From contig CAZPEM010000010.1 of NCBI GenBank assembly GCA_964585575.1, positions 1-38,119 on the forward strand: 38,119 nt of DNA, written 5' to 3'. This document shows positions 16,911 through 23,707 of the stretch, in pieces. The notes under the pieces were generated by a model. That model was not told the DNA's origin and did no database searches. It worked only from the letters and a program-made list of their open reading frames with translations. Source of the stretch: UBA4655 sp964585575 (GTDB taxonomy: Bacteria > Planctomycetota > Planctomycetia > Pirellulales > UBA1268). Each line of letters begins with the position of its first letter. Position 1 is the stretch's first letter. The position numbers and the translations under genes are program-made.

Positions 16911-17966
16911 ATGTCGAAGACCTCGCTGCTCACCGTCTGTCTCTCGATCATCGTCGCGGCCGGCACCGCCGGGCAAACCTCCGTCCGCGGCGCCGAGCCG
17001 GGCGAGAAGCGTCTCGCCGAAATGAAGGCCACGTTCGCCAACGATCCCCGTGTGAAGGATGCCAAGGCGGCGATCACCGCCGCCGACAAGGCCATCGAGG
17101 CGAAGATTTCCGGCGATCCCGTGATCGCCGAGGCTCGGCGGGCGGAGCAGGCAGCCCGTGGAAACGTCGCCAAGGCGGAGCAGGCCGCCGCCGACGCAAG
17201 CCCGCAAGTTCAGGCGCAGCGCCGCGCCCTCGAGGCCGCCCGGGGCCGCGCGAGCGAATTGGAAATGCAGCGTCGGGTCGAGGAGACCAAGACTGACCAC
17301 CTGCGGCAGCAGGCCAGGGGCAGGGCCGACCTTCGCGAGCTCTGGAGCAAGGCCAACACCCACGCCCACTCCCCCGAAGCCGCCAAGGCCGACCCGCGGC
17401 TCGCGCAGGCGTTCAAGAAGCTTCAGCAAGCCAATGCAGCGCTCGAAAAGAAGAAGACGGAGCTGATCAAGGATCTCCCCGAAGCCAGGGCGAGCGAGCA
17501 GGCTCGCATGGAATTCAACGAGGCGGTCAAGGCGAGCACGGCACTGAAGGATGCGGAAGCGGCCAGGCGTGCGATCGAGGAAAAAGTCGCGGCCGACGGG
17601 ACCGTGGCGGCCCAGGCCGCGAAGCTCAAGGCGGCCGTCGATGCGCAGGCCGCGCACCGCAAAACGATCGAGGAGATCGAGAAGAGGATCCGCGACGCCT
17701 CCGAGGATGCGGTGGCCAAGGACGCCCGGGTGAAGGATGCAGCCAAAGCCGCCGAGGAGGCGCGTGCCCGCGTGGGTCGCACGATCGACGAACGCCTCGC
17801 CGCGGAGCGGAAGGCCCGGCAGGCGGCCCGCACCGCCTGGCAGGCGAAGCTCGAGGCCGTGATGGCCGAAAGCCCGGAGGCCAAGGCGTTGATGAACGAA
17901 ATGGAGTCGCTCGAAGCGAAGCTCCGGGGCGTCCGCACCAAGATCGGCGAACTCCGCCGCCCGTGA
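16911..17966 (+). CDS. Exported Ala/Lys/Glu-rich coiled-coil protein
   Basis: This 351-residue protein has a signal peptide (LLTVCLSIIVAAGTAGQTSVRGAE). It is then almost entirely helical, with heptad-like Ala/Glu/Lys/Arg repeats and recurring units such as DPRVKDAKAAI, DPVIAEARRAEQAA and DARVKDAAKAAEEARA. Prolines are rare outside the short linkers. GGAGGA lies 8 nt before the ATG. It probably forms long coiled coils in the cell envelope, but no enzymatic motif is visible and I do not recognise a family. It is followed by the accessory island. Confidence 0.78.
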   Translation: MSKTSLLTVCLSIIVAAGTAGQTSVRGAEPGEKRLAEMKATFANDPRVKDAKAAITAADKAIEAKISGDPVIAEARRAEQAARGNVAKAEQAAADASPQVQAQRRALEAARGRASELEMQRRVEETKTDHLRQQARGRADLRELWSKANTHAHSPEAAKADPRLAQAFKKLQQANAALEKKKTELIKDLPEARASEQARMEFNEAVKASTALKDAEAARRAIEEKVAADGTVAAQAAKLKAAVDAQAAHRKTIEEIEKRIRDASEDAVAKDARVKDAAKAAEEARARVGRTIDERLAAERKARQAARTAWQAKLEAVMAESPEAKALMNEMESLEAKLRGVRTKIGELRRP

Positions 17967-18014
17967 CGCGGGAGCGGCCCGCGGGACTCTTGTCGCGGTC
18001 GGCGTGTGACGCGG

Positions 18015-18078
18015 TCGGCGTGACGGATGCCGTGTTCGAGGAGCCGCCGCTGGGCCGCCCATGGCGACCCAGCGGCAG
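18015..18078 (+). pseudogene. Diverged fragment copied from the accA 3' region
   Basis: The stretch aligns with accA 16499-16560 at roughly 80-85 percent by eye, with a few small indels. Shared blocks include GGATGCCGTG and TCGAGGAGCCGCC, then GCCCAT, GCGACCC and GCGGCAG. In frame it begins GVTDAVFEEPP, against GVVDAVIEEPP in accA. It is too short to encode anything and marks a partial duplication or recombination scar just before the toxin-antitoxin remnant. Confidence 0.6.
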
Positions 18079-18082
18079 TGGT

Positions 18083-18343
18083 TCACTCTCGCGGGAGGCT
18101 TCCAAGCCGTTTGGCGATCCAGACCTTGATGACCGACTGCCTGGTCACACCCAGTCGCCCAGCCTCGGCGTCGAGCGACTCGATCATCCATACGGGAAAA
18201 TCCACGTTCACGCGTCGCTGGATCCGCCCGGGCCGGCGGGCCTTGGTCAGATCGAGAGCCGATGTGATGTCTCTTCCGGCGTCGAACGCACGGTCGAGCG
18301 ACTCAGCCTTCACGGCCTTCATTTTTCGGGTCCGTCGCTTCAT
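18083..18343 (-). CDS. CopG/BrnA-type antitoxin (orphan)
   Basis: This 86-residue protein has a ribbon-helix-helix-like C-terminal half: RRVNVDFPVWMIESLDAEAG followed by RLGVTRQSVIKVWIAKRLGS. This is the typical pattern of CopG-family antitoxins paired with BrnT-like toxins. It should bind DNA at its own promoter and neutralise a toxin. The start at 18343 overlaps the tail of a toxin frame, as usual for toxin-first BrnT-BrnA operons, but the toxin body is missing. The gene itself looks intact. Confidence 0.78.
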   Translation of the reverse strand: MKRRTRKMKAVKAESLDRAFDAGRDITSALDLTKARRPGRIQRRVNVDFPVWMIESLDAEAGRLGVTRQSVIKVWIAKRLGSLPRE

Positions 18344-18380
18344 AGATCGCTATCTCCTCCGCTCGTGCCCGCCGAACACT
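18303..18380 (-). pseudogene. C-terminal remnant of a BrnT-like toxin
   Basis: In the frame overlapping the antitoxin start, the minus strand reads SVRRARAEEIAIYEATDPKN and a few more residues to TGA at 18305-18303. The RRAR...E...IYE pattern matches the last strand and helix of BrnT-family toxins (usually SARRA...E...YE). Upstream of this the frame (to about 18420) has no recognisable BrnT sequence, no start codon, and lower GC content. Only the tail of the toxin survives, with the antitoxin ATG nested in it. Confidence 0.6.
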
Positions 18381-18455
18381 CAAATCGCATGTGCCGAACG
18401 AATCAACTGAAAAGGTATTGAAATAAACTTTGGTCGTCCCGGCCTGTCGAACGTC

Positions 18456-19475
18456 TTGAGCACCGGCACCACGGCCTTGCCCGCGCGATCACCGTCGCCA
18501 CTCTCCGGACATCGTCGGATGACGCGCTTGGCATCCCGCTGCTGCTCGACTGCTCGCGTTTACGCCCCCAATCCGGGCGGGTACGCTTGGGAGGCGTTCG
18601 TCTGCGAGACGAAGCAGTCCGTGGCCCGCGAGGCGAAGGACCCGCTCTCGCTCGCCGACCCGGCCGCCCCCAAGGCCCGCCGCAAGAGCGGCACGAGCGT
18701 CCGCGGAACCGCCGGCTGGGACGACTCGATGATCGCGGCCCGGGGCCAGGCCGAGGGCTACGTGCGGGCGCTGCCCGACGACAACCCGCCGTTTCTGCTG
18801 GTCATCGACATCGGCCACTCGTTCGAGCTCTACGCCGACTTTTCCAGGCCCGGCAAGGTCTACACGGCATTTCCTGACGCTCGCAGCCATCGGTTTTCGC
18901 TCGCTGACCTGCGGGATGAGGCGATCCGGCAGCGGCTCACGACGCTCTGGCTCGATCCGCTCTCGCTCGATCCCGCCCGGCACGCGGCGAAGGTCACCCG
19001 CGAGATCGCCGCCCGGATCGCCGTGCTCGCCAGGCGGCTCGAAGCGAAGCAGCACGACCCGGAGAGCGTGGCCTGGTTTCTGATCCGCTGCCTGTTCACG
19101 TTCTTCTCGGAAGACGTCTGCCTCACGCCGCGAGGCGGGTTCACGAGCCTCTTGGAGAGCCTGAAGGAATCGCCCGAGCAGTTCGTGCCGCTGGTCTCGG
19201 AGGTCTGGAAGACGATGGGGCAGGGGGGCTTCTCGACGGCGCTCCGGACGCGGATCAAGCAGTTCAAGGGCTCTATCTTCCGCTTCACGCCCCGGGCGTA
19301 TGTCGAGCGGCTGGTGGTGCCCACGATCATCGAGCCGATCCGGGACGACTGGGAGGCGTCGCGGGCGGCGAGCCTGGCGGAGGCGAATGCCGGCCGGCTC
19401 GACCAGGCGAAGGCCGAGACGCGGAAGTTTCTCGACGGGCTCACGGCCACGAAGGTGCTCGATCCCGCCTGGCGT
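18456..19475 (+). pseudogene. Type IIL (MmeI-like) restriction-modification protein, N-terminal and linker fragment
   Basis: From about 18590 the frame encodes FVCETKQSVAREAKDPLSLA, then TAGWDDSMIAARGQAEGYVR and VIDIGHSFELYADFSRPGK, followed by a helical connector ending TATKVLDPAW at about 19475. This matches the N-terminal nuclease/helical-linker part of large MmeI-like enzymes that fuse endonuclease and adenine-N6 methyltransferase. The extreme N-terminus upstream of 18590 is unrecognisable. The SAM-binding motif (VLDPACGSGNF in relatives) breaks right after VLDPA, where the coding frame shifts, so this is the first piece of a broken gene. Confidence 0.72.
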
Positions 19476-19727
19476 GACGATGAAAAAGCATCCCGTGACG
19501 GGCGAGGACGTGCCCGACGACACGGCGCGGGTGGCCGTCGAGCGGTACGTGAACCCGCGGAAGGCGGAGCGGCCAAAGGCGGATTTCGTGGTGGGCAATC
19601 CGCCGTTTATCGGCAACAAGCGGATGCGTGCGGTGCTCGGCGATGACTACACGGCGACGCTAAGGGAGATCTGCGCGGAACATGTCAATGCATCGAAGCG
19701 GCCGTCGGGCATTTCTTTTGCTATACC
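19476..19727 (+). pseudogene. Type IIL RM protein, methyltransferase catalytic fragment (frame 2)
   Basis: Continues the upstream fragment in the next frame. It reads HPVTGEDVPDDTARVAVERY and soon DFVVGNPPFIGNKRMRAVLG, in which NPPF is the catalytic motif IV of N6-adenine methyltransferases. Homology fades after EICAEHV at about 19685. The core between motif I and motif IV is missing compared with relatives, so catalysis is not possible. The fragment ends at an AT-rich palindrome (19728-19744). Confidence 0.7.
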
Positions 19728-19744
19728 AAAACAGTCCCTGTTTT
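19728..19744. repeat. REP-like palindrome at a frameshift junction
   Basis: AAAACAG-TCC-CTGTTTT is a perfect 7-bp inverted repeat with a 3-nt loop, in a locally AT-rich stretch. The methyltransferase gene changes frame here and loses a large middle section. It may be a REP-type or small mobile-element scar. Identification is by shape only. Confidence 0.45.
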
Positions 19745-20449
19745 CTGCCATTCCCATTTCCCGCCGCGACCGAGACCCAGCAGCAAACAATCCGCGAACT
19801 CGGCGAGGCCCTCGACGCCCACCGCAAGCAGCAGCAGGCGGCGCATCCGGGGCTGACGATCACGGGGATGTACAACGTCCTCGAAAAGCTGCGTACGGGC
19901 GAAGCCCTCACGGCCAAGGACAAGAAAATCCACGACGATGGCCTCGTCAGCGTGCTCAGAAAGATCCACGACGACCTCGACGTGGCCGTGTTCGACGCCT
20001 ACGGCTGGCCTGTCACGCTCACCGACGACGAAATCCTGGAGCGGCTCGTAGCCCTCAACCACGAGCGGGCGGCCGAAGAGAAACGCGGCCTCGTCCGCTG
20101 GCTGCGGCCAGAGTTTAAGGCCAAGGGCGGCAGCGGCGACGTGCAACACGAGATCGATTCGCCCGANNNNNNNNNNNNNNNNNNNNNNNNNNNNNNNNNN
20201 NNNNNNNNNNNNNNNNNNNNNNNNNNNNNNNNNNNNNNNNNNNNNNNNNNNNNNNNNNNNNNNNNNGATCTCGCCGAGCAGACGCGGGCCGTGCGAACTG
20301 CGCTCGCGGCCTCCGGCGGCACCGTGACGGCCGCCGACCTTGCCCGCCAGTTCAAAAACGCCAAGGCCCCGCGGGTGGAAGAAATCCTCGACGCGCTCGT
20401 GGCCCTCGGCCACGCCCGCCACACCGACTCCGGCTACGCCCCGGCGTGA
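19745..20449 (+). pseudogene. Type IIL RM protein, C-terminal fragment (frame 3, with assembly gap)
   Basis: The third frame reads FPFPAATETQQQTIRELGEA, MYNVLEKLRTGEALTAKDKK, then VLRKIHDDLDVAVFDAYGWP, LERLVALNHERAAEEKRGLV and RWLRPEF. This is the conserved C-terminal region of MmeI-like enzymes, ending in a winged-helix-like tail (TAADLARQFKNAK) and TGA at 20449. It is interrupted by the 100-N gap, across which the frame happens to be kept. Relative to homologues the whole target-recognition region between this and the NPPF fragment is deleted. Confidence 0.72.
20167..20266. other. Assembly gap (100 N)
   Basis: Exactly 100 N, the usual arbitrary scaffold-gap length. The real distance and the sequence joining the two sides are unknown. 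Confidence 0.99.
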
Positions 20450-20542
20450 TCAATTGCTTTCGAACTCGGATTTGTCGATTCCCGACTGCCGAATGATCGA
20501 TCGGAGTGTTCCGCGCTTGAGCTCGGAATGATTCGGCACCGG
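20450..20542 (-). pseudogene. C-terminal remnant of a HicA-like toxin
   Basis: The minus strand reads PVPNHSELKRGTLRSIIRQS and then GIDKSEFESN to a stop at 20452-20450. VPNH...E...GTL..I.RQ.G is the standard C-terminus of HicA mRNA interferase toxins. The catalytic His/Gly region upstream (GSH in HicA) is not present: the preceding sequence is low-complexity and encodes no HicA N-terminus. There is no HicB partner nearby. Its stop overlaps the stop of the methyltransferase fragment. Confidence 0.62.
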
Positions 20543-20623
20543 TGAGAGGGCCGCCGCGGACACGAGCCGCGACACGGCGCGGACACTTGGCCGGCGCGTG
20601 GAGGCTGTTTCATCGGAAACGTC

Positions 20624-21187
20624 TCACGGTTCGCGGACCATGGCCACGATCTCATCCAGAGCGGGAATCGTGCCATGTCGTTCGCACCAGCGCCGCACGT
20701 ACGGCATGTCGAGCTGGGCGACGCCCTGAACGGCCAGCACATCGCGGGCATCGTCGAGATCCTTGCCGCGAGCCCAGCGCAGCTTCTGCACGATCACGTC
20801 TTCCGGAGTTGGCACCGACACCGATCTGCCGACCGTGGCCATGAAGCGCTCGCGGCGCCGGGCGAATTGCTCCCGCACGAACGGGTCGTCGAAGAGCGTG
20901 AACAACTCCACGAGCAGCGGCGGCAGACTGCGGGTCGTGCCGATTCGACGCCTGCCGAATGTGAGTGTGTCGAACTGAACCTGGGGATCGAAGGCGGCGA
21001 CCGGCGCCAGGCGGGCCACGAGCCGCGGCATCGCGGTCGGGTCGGCCACGTCCACGACGACATCCACATCGGCGGTCGACCGGGGGCTGCCGTACATGCC
21101 CGTCGCCAGCGCCCCCGTGAACATGTGCGGCACGCCCTCGGCCAGGCAGGCGTCGGCGACGACGGCGGCCAACTCGTCGATCGTCAT
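20624..21187 (-). CDS. Nucleotidyltransferase of the AbiEii/MNT type
   Basis: This 187-residue protein has the Pol-beta-type nucleotidyltransferase pattern GALATGMYGSPRSTADVDVV at about 24-43: a GS motif followed by the D-x-D catalytic pair, with a third acidic residue expected near DTLTFG. The later region (PTPEDVIVQKLRWARGKDLD) is typical of AbiEii/MNT-like proteins annotated in toxin-antitoxin or abortive-infection systems. Its ATG overlaps the stop of the 99-aa gene by 4 bp (ATGA), so the two form a bicistronic cassette. It is the second gene. Confidence 0.8.
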   Translation of the reverse strand: MTIDELAAVVADACLAEGVPHMFTGALATGMYGSPRSTADVDVVVDVADPTAMPRLVARLAPVAAFDPQVQFDTLTFGRRRIGTTRSLPPLLVELFTLFDDPFVREQFARRRERFMATVGRSVSVPTPEDVIVQKLRWARGKDLDDARDVLAVQGVAQLDMPYVRRWCERHGTIPALDEIVAMVREP

Positions 21188-21483
21188 CGGACGGCCGGGA
21201 GTTCGGTCACGAACCGGCCGACGTCGCGGGCAGCGCGGATCCGCTCGAGCCGGCGCCGGACTTCAGCCCAGCCGGCTTCAGGATCGCTCGTGCCAAGGTC
21301 GGCCAGCGCCGCGGCATGCATCCGCGCGAAAGCCTGGGTGGTCAGCGCCACCGTTTCCGCCAACCGCTCGTCTGGTGTCATGGCCTTGGCGCGGGCGATC
21401 TTTGTCAGCCAGATCGCGCGTTGGAGGTCGCGAAGACTCTCTGTGGCAGCGGCGGAGGGGAGCGAAAGCATGTCCGCAAGCAT
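21184..21483 (-). CDS. Small helical protein paired with nucleotidyltransferase
   Basis: This 99-residue, helix-rich, charged protein is the first gene of the cassette with the nucleotidyltransferase. It reads RAIWLTKIARAKAMTPDERL, LTTQAFARMHAAA and WAEVRRRLERIRAARD. The HEPN motif (R-x4-6-H), common in MNT partners, is not visible, so it is not an obvious HEPN toxin. It could be an unrecognised antitoxin or toxin partner. A second Met at 21471 is an alternative start. The dif-like site lies 32 bp upstream. Confidence 0.7.
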   Translation of the reverse strand: MLADMLSLPSAAATESLRDLQRAIWLTKIARAKAMTPDERLAETVALTTQAFARMHAAALADLGTSDPEAGWAEVRRRLERIRAARDVGRFVTELPAVR

Positions 21484-21514
21484 AGCGGACGCCGCGAAAA
21501 CACCCCTCTCCCCA

Positions 21515-21542
21515 ACGTCCGATAATGTCTCTTATGTCCGGT
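21515..21542. other. dif-like XerCD recombination site
   Basis: An 11-6-11 bp structure is visible: left arm ACGTCCGATAA (21515-21525), spacer TGTCTC (21526-21531), right arm TTATGTCCGGT (21532-21542). The inner ATAA/TTAT dyad and the TTATGT right half are those of bacterial dif sites. As I recall the B. subtilis dif (ACTTCCTAGAA, TATATA, TTATGTAAACT), 8 of 11 left-arm and 7 of 11 right-arm positions agree. It sits in the 200-bp gap between the nucleotidyltransferase cassette and cvpA, at the edge of the decayed island. Confidence 0.6.
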
Positions 21543-21637
21543 TCCGGCCCCTTTTTTCCCGGCTGAAACCGCCGTCGGCTCCCTGCCGGCCCGTCTGCCG
21601 TCCTGCCATTTCGCCGGGGACGAGCAGTCCGGGAAAA

Positions 21638-21663
21638 CGCCGTCGCGAGGAATCGCGACGGCG
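21638..21663 (-). terminator. Rho-independent terminator of the cvpA-like gene
   Basis: A perfect 10-bp stem (21638-21647 with 21654-21663) encloses a 6-nt loop. On the minus strand it is followed by TTTTCCC. It lies 21 bp after the stop of the CvpA-like gene, so it fits termination of that transcript. Confidence 0.75.
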
Positions 21664-21683
21664 TGTCTCGCGACGGCGTATCG

Positions 21684-22571
21684 CTACTGGCGACGCGGCA
21701 TGGGCAGCGGAGTCTGGGTGCCGATCGGAAACGGTGCCGGCTGATTCGGGGCCGGCTGACCCAGTCCCGGTTGGTGTGGCGCCAAGGTGGTCGGAGGAGG
21801 CGTCGGCGGAGGCACAAACCAGGATGACCCTCGCGGCAGCGGGCCTCCCGCCGGACGGACGGCAGCGGGAGTCGCACTCCCCTGCTCCGTTCGCCCCGCC
21901 TGACCGGCGACCGCGGCCCCCGGCACCGCCGCTGCGGCCTGATCACTTCCCGCCCACGCGGCGACCGAGGCCATGCCCTCCCACATGGCGGCCAAGGGGG
22001 AAGGCTGTCCCTGTCCGTTCGCGGCCCCGGGCGGCAGAGGCAGGCCGCCCGGGGCCGCCATCTGCTGCTCGAACTGCTTCACGAACGGGTCCACGACGTC
22101 ATGGATGTCTTTCGGGAGAACCGCGTCGGCCTTCACGATGAGTTCCGCGACCAGCCTTCCGCTGCGGCTGTTGACGATCTGATCGCGATAGCCCGGCGCG
22201 AGGGTCACGGCGAAGAAGGTCACGATGACGCACAGAAGCGCCCCCTTCGCGGCGCCGAACAAGAGCCCCAGTTGGTGGTCGAAGGACGACAGATGGACGG
22301 CGCTGATGGCCCCGGATATCAGCCGAAAGACGAGCCAGACAACGACCGAGGATGCGGCATAGATCGCGAGCATCGCCGCGAGCCTGTTCCAGGGGGCCTG
22401 TTGGCCGAAGAACGGTGCCGCGATGCCGCCAAACCGCACCGCCGCGAACGTGCTCACGGCGATTCCCGCGATCCAGGCCAGTTGCCACACGAATCCCTTG
22501 AAATACCCGATCAGCGCCGCACCCGCGAGGATGCCGATCATCACCAGGTCGTAGCCTTCGAGCTGTGGCAC
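21684..22571 (-). CDS. CvpA family membrane protein
   Basis: This 295-residue protein has four hydrophobic helices in the first 125 residues. It begins YDLVMIGILAGAALIGYFKG, then WQLAWIAGIAVSTFAAVRFG, with LLFGAAKGALLCVIVTFFAV later, the typical CvpA (colicin V production) layout. The rest is a soluble, Pro/Gly/Gln-rich tail ending in a low-complexity stretch (PPTPPPTTLAPHQPG), longer than in E. coli CvpA. The start is GTG at 22571. CvpA proteins are linked to envelope integrity and, in some bacteria, to colicin V secretion; the role here is not shown. A terminator follows immediately. Confidence 0.85.
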   Translation of the reverse strand: MPQLEGYDLVMIGILAGAALIGYFKGFVWQLAWIAGIAVSTFAAVRFGGIAAPFFGQQAPWNRLAAMLAIYAASSVVVWLVFRLISGAISAVHLSSFDHQLGLLFGAAKGALLCVIVTFFAVTLAPGYRDQIVNSRSGRLVAELIVKADAVLPKDIHDVVDPFVKQFEQQMAAPGGLPLPPGAANGQGQPSPLAAMWEGMASVAAWAGSDQAAAAVPGAAVAGQAGRTEQGSATPAAVRPAGGPLPRGSSWFVPPPTPPPTTLAPHQPGLGQPAPNQPAPFPIGTQTPLPMPRRQ

Positions 22572-22916
22572 GCCGAGGACTCCCGAGGTCGTCGACTCAC
22601 GAAACCGAGGGCGGAGTCTAGTCGTGACGATCCTTCCGCCCTAGGCCAGCTTGCTCGCCGCAATCGCCCGCCTTTGCGCATCCCCCGGGCATCGTCCATG
22701 GCGTCTCGATCCAGGCGACCGGATCAAACGGATTTGTGAATCAGGGTAGGATGGGGTGTCTGTGCGGCCTGTGGTCGACTGTGTCGTTCCGGCAGTGCAG
22801 GGGATACGACGAGGGGACGGGTAGGCCCGAGGGCTCGCAACGGCCGATGCTTCGACGGGGAGGATTCTGTCCCCATCCCGACATTCGCCGAATCGAAGCG
22901 ACACAAAGAAGCAGCC
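22572..22916. other. Divergent intergenic region, no gene seen
   Basis: A 345-bp region separates the divergent starts of the cvpA-like and YdjM-like genes, so it should contain both promoters. AGGGCGGA (22608-22615) is complementary to TCCGCCCT (22635-22642), an 8-bp stem with a 19-nt loop. I see no convincing ORF, RNA gene or known regulatory motif. Confidence 0.5.
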
Positions 22917-23633
22917 GTGCCCGGGTTTCCCGTCCACATCAGCGCGTCGTCCGTTCTCGGGGTCGGCTACGGGGCCGCCGCGTACTTCGTCGGCGACATG
23001 CCACCCGTGACCTGCGTGATGGCCGCCGGCCTCTGCTCGGTCGCGGGCATGATGCCCGATCTCGACAGCGAGTCGGGTGTTCCGCTCAAGGAGAGCGTCG
23101 CGTTCACCGCGGCGGTCGTGCCGGTCATGCTGCTGCAGCGGTTCCAGCAGTTCAGCCTGCCGCTCGAGGGCGTCATCCTGCTCGCGGCCGGCCTCTACCT
23201 GGCCATCCGCTTCGGGCTCGCCTACCTGCTGGAGACCTACTCCGTCCACCGTGGCATGTTTCACAGCGTGCCGGCCGCGCTCATCGCCGGGCAGCTGACG
23301 TTCCTCGCGTTCGGCTCGCAGGAGCCGCTCCACCGCTACTTCATGGCGAGTGCCGTGGTGCTGGGCTTCCTCTCGCACCTCGTGCTCGACGAGATCTGGA
23401 GCGTGAGGCTCGGCCTTTTCGGCCCGAAGGTCAAGAAGTCGTTCGGCACGGCCGTGAAGTTCTACGGTCCCACGGCGTGGGCCAATATGCTCACGTATCT
23501 GCTGGTTCTCGGACTGGGCGCCGTGGCCGCCAGCGACGCGGCATGGACCGAGAAGGTGGCGGCCGTCCGCCAGCAGATGGAGCAGGCGTCGCGGCAGATC
23601 TACACGGTGCCACAGCCCTGGCTCCGCCGGTAG
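22917..23633 (+). CDS. Membrane-bound metal-dependent hydrolase (YdjM-like)
   Basis: This 238-residue, multi-pass protein begins with GTG at 22917. Its metal-ligand motifs are PVHISASSVLG near the N-terminus, GMMPDLDSESG at about 41-51, HRGMFHSVPAALIAG at about 116-130, and SHLVLDEIW at about 157-165. These match the YdjM/LexA-regulated inner-membrane hydrolase family, named for its presumed metal-dependent activity with no established substrate. Hydrophobic segments separate the motifs. The ZIP gene lies 74 bp downstream. Confidence 0.83.
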   Translation: MPGFPVHISASSVLGVGYGAAAYFVGDMPPVTCVMAAGLCSVAGMMPDLDSESGVPLKESVAFTAAVVPVMLLQRFQQFSLPLEGVILLAAGLYLAIRFGLAYLLETYSVHRGMFHSVPAALIAGQLTFLAFGSQEPLHRYFMASAVVLGFLSHLVLDEIWSVRLGLFGPKVKKSFGTAVKFYGPTAWANMLTYLLVLGLGAVAASDAAWTEKVAAVRQQMEQASRQIYTVPQPWLRR

Positions 23634-23707
23634 GGGGCGTTCGGCAAGCGAACCGGGACGCTCCAGAGGCTACACTCTTCCCGGACCGCGTCGTCACCCA
23701 CCCGCTC

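Noticed and set aside
17963..18421. 152-codon plus-strand frame containing the accA-like fragment
   Set aside because: Only 20 residues resemble AccA; the rest is antisense to the CopG-type antitoxin.
18382..18565. Minus-strand frame reading AKRVIRRCPESG...GKAVVPVLKTFDRPGRP up to a stop at 18380
   Set aside because: It has some protein-like character but no start codon, and I could not match it to a family. It may be another decayed gene fragment in the island, so it is not called.
20434..20751. 105-codon minus-strand frame overlapping the HicA tail
   Set aside because: It is out of frame with both the HicA tail and the nucleotidyltransferase and shows no domain.
22572..22916. tRNA, riboswitch or small RNA in the divergent 345-bp spacer
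   Set aside because: No TPsiC-like box, cloverleaf or known aptamer core was found; only one weak stem is visible.
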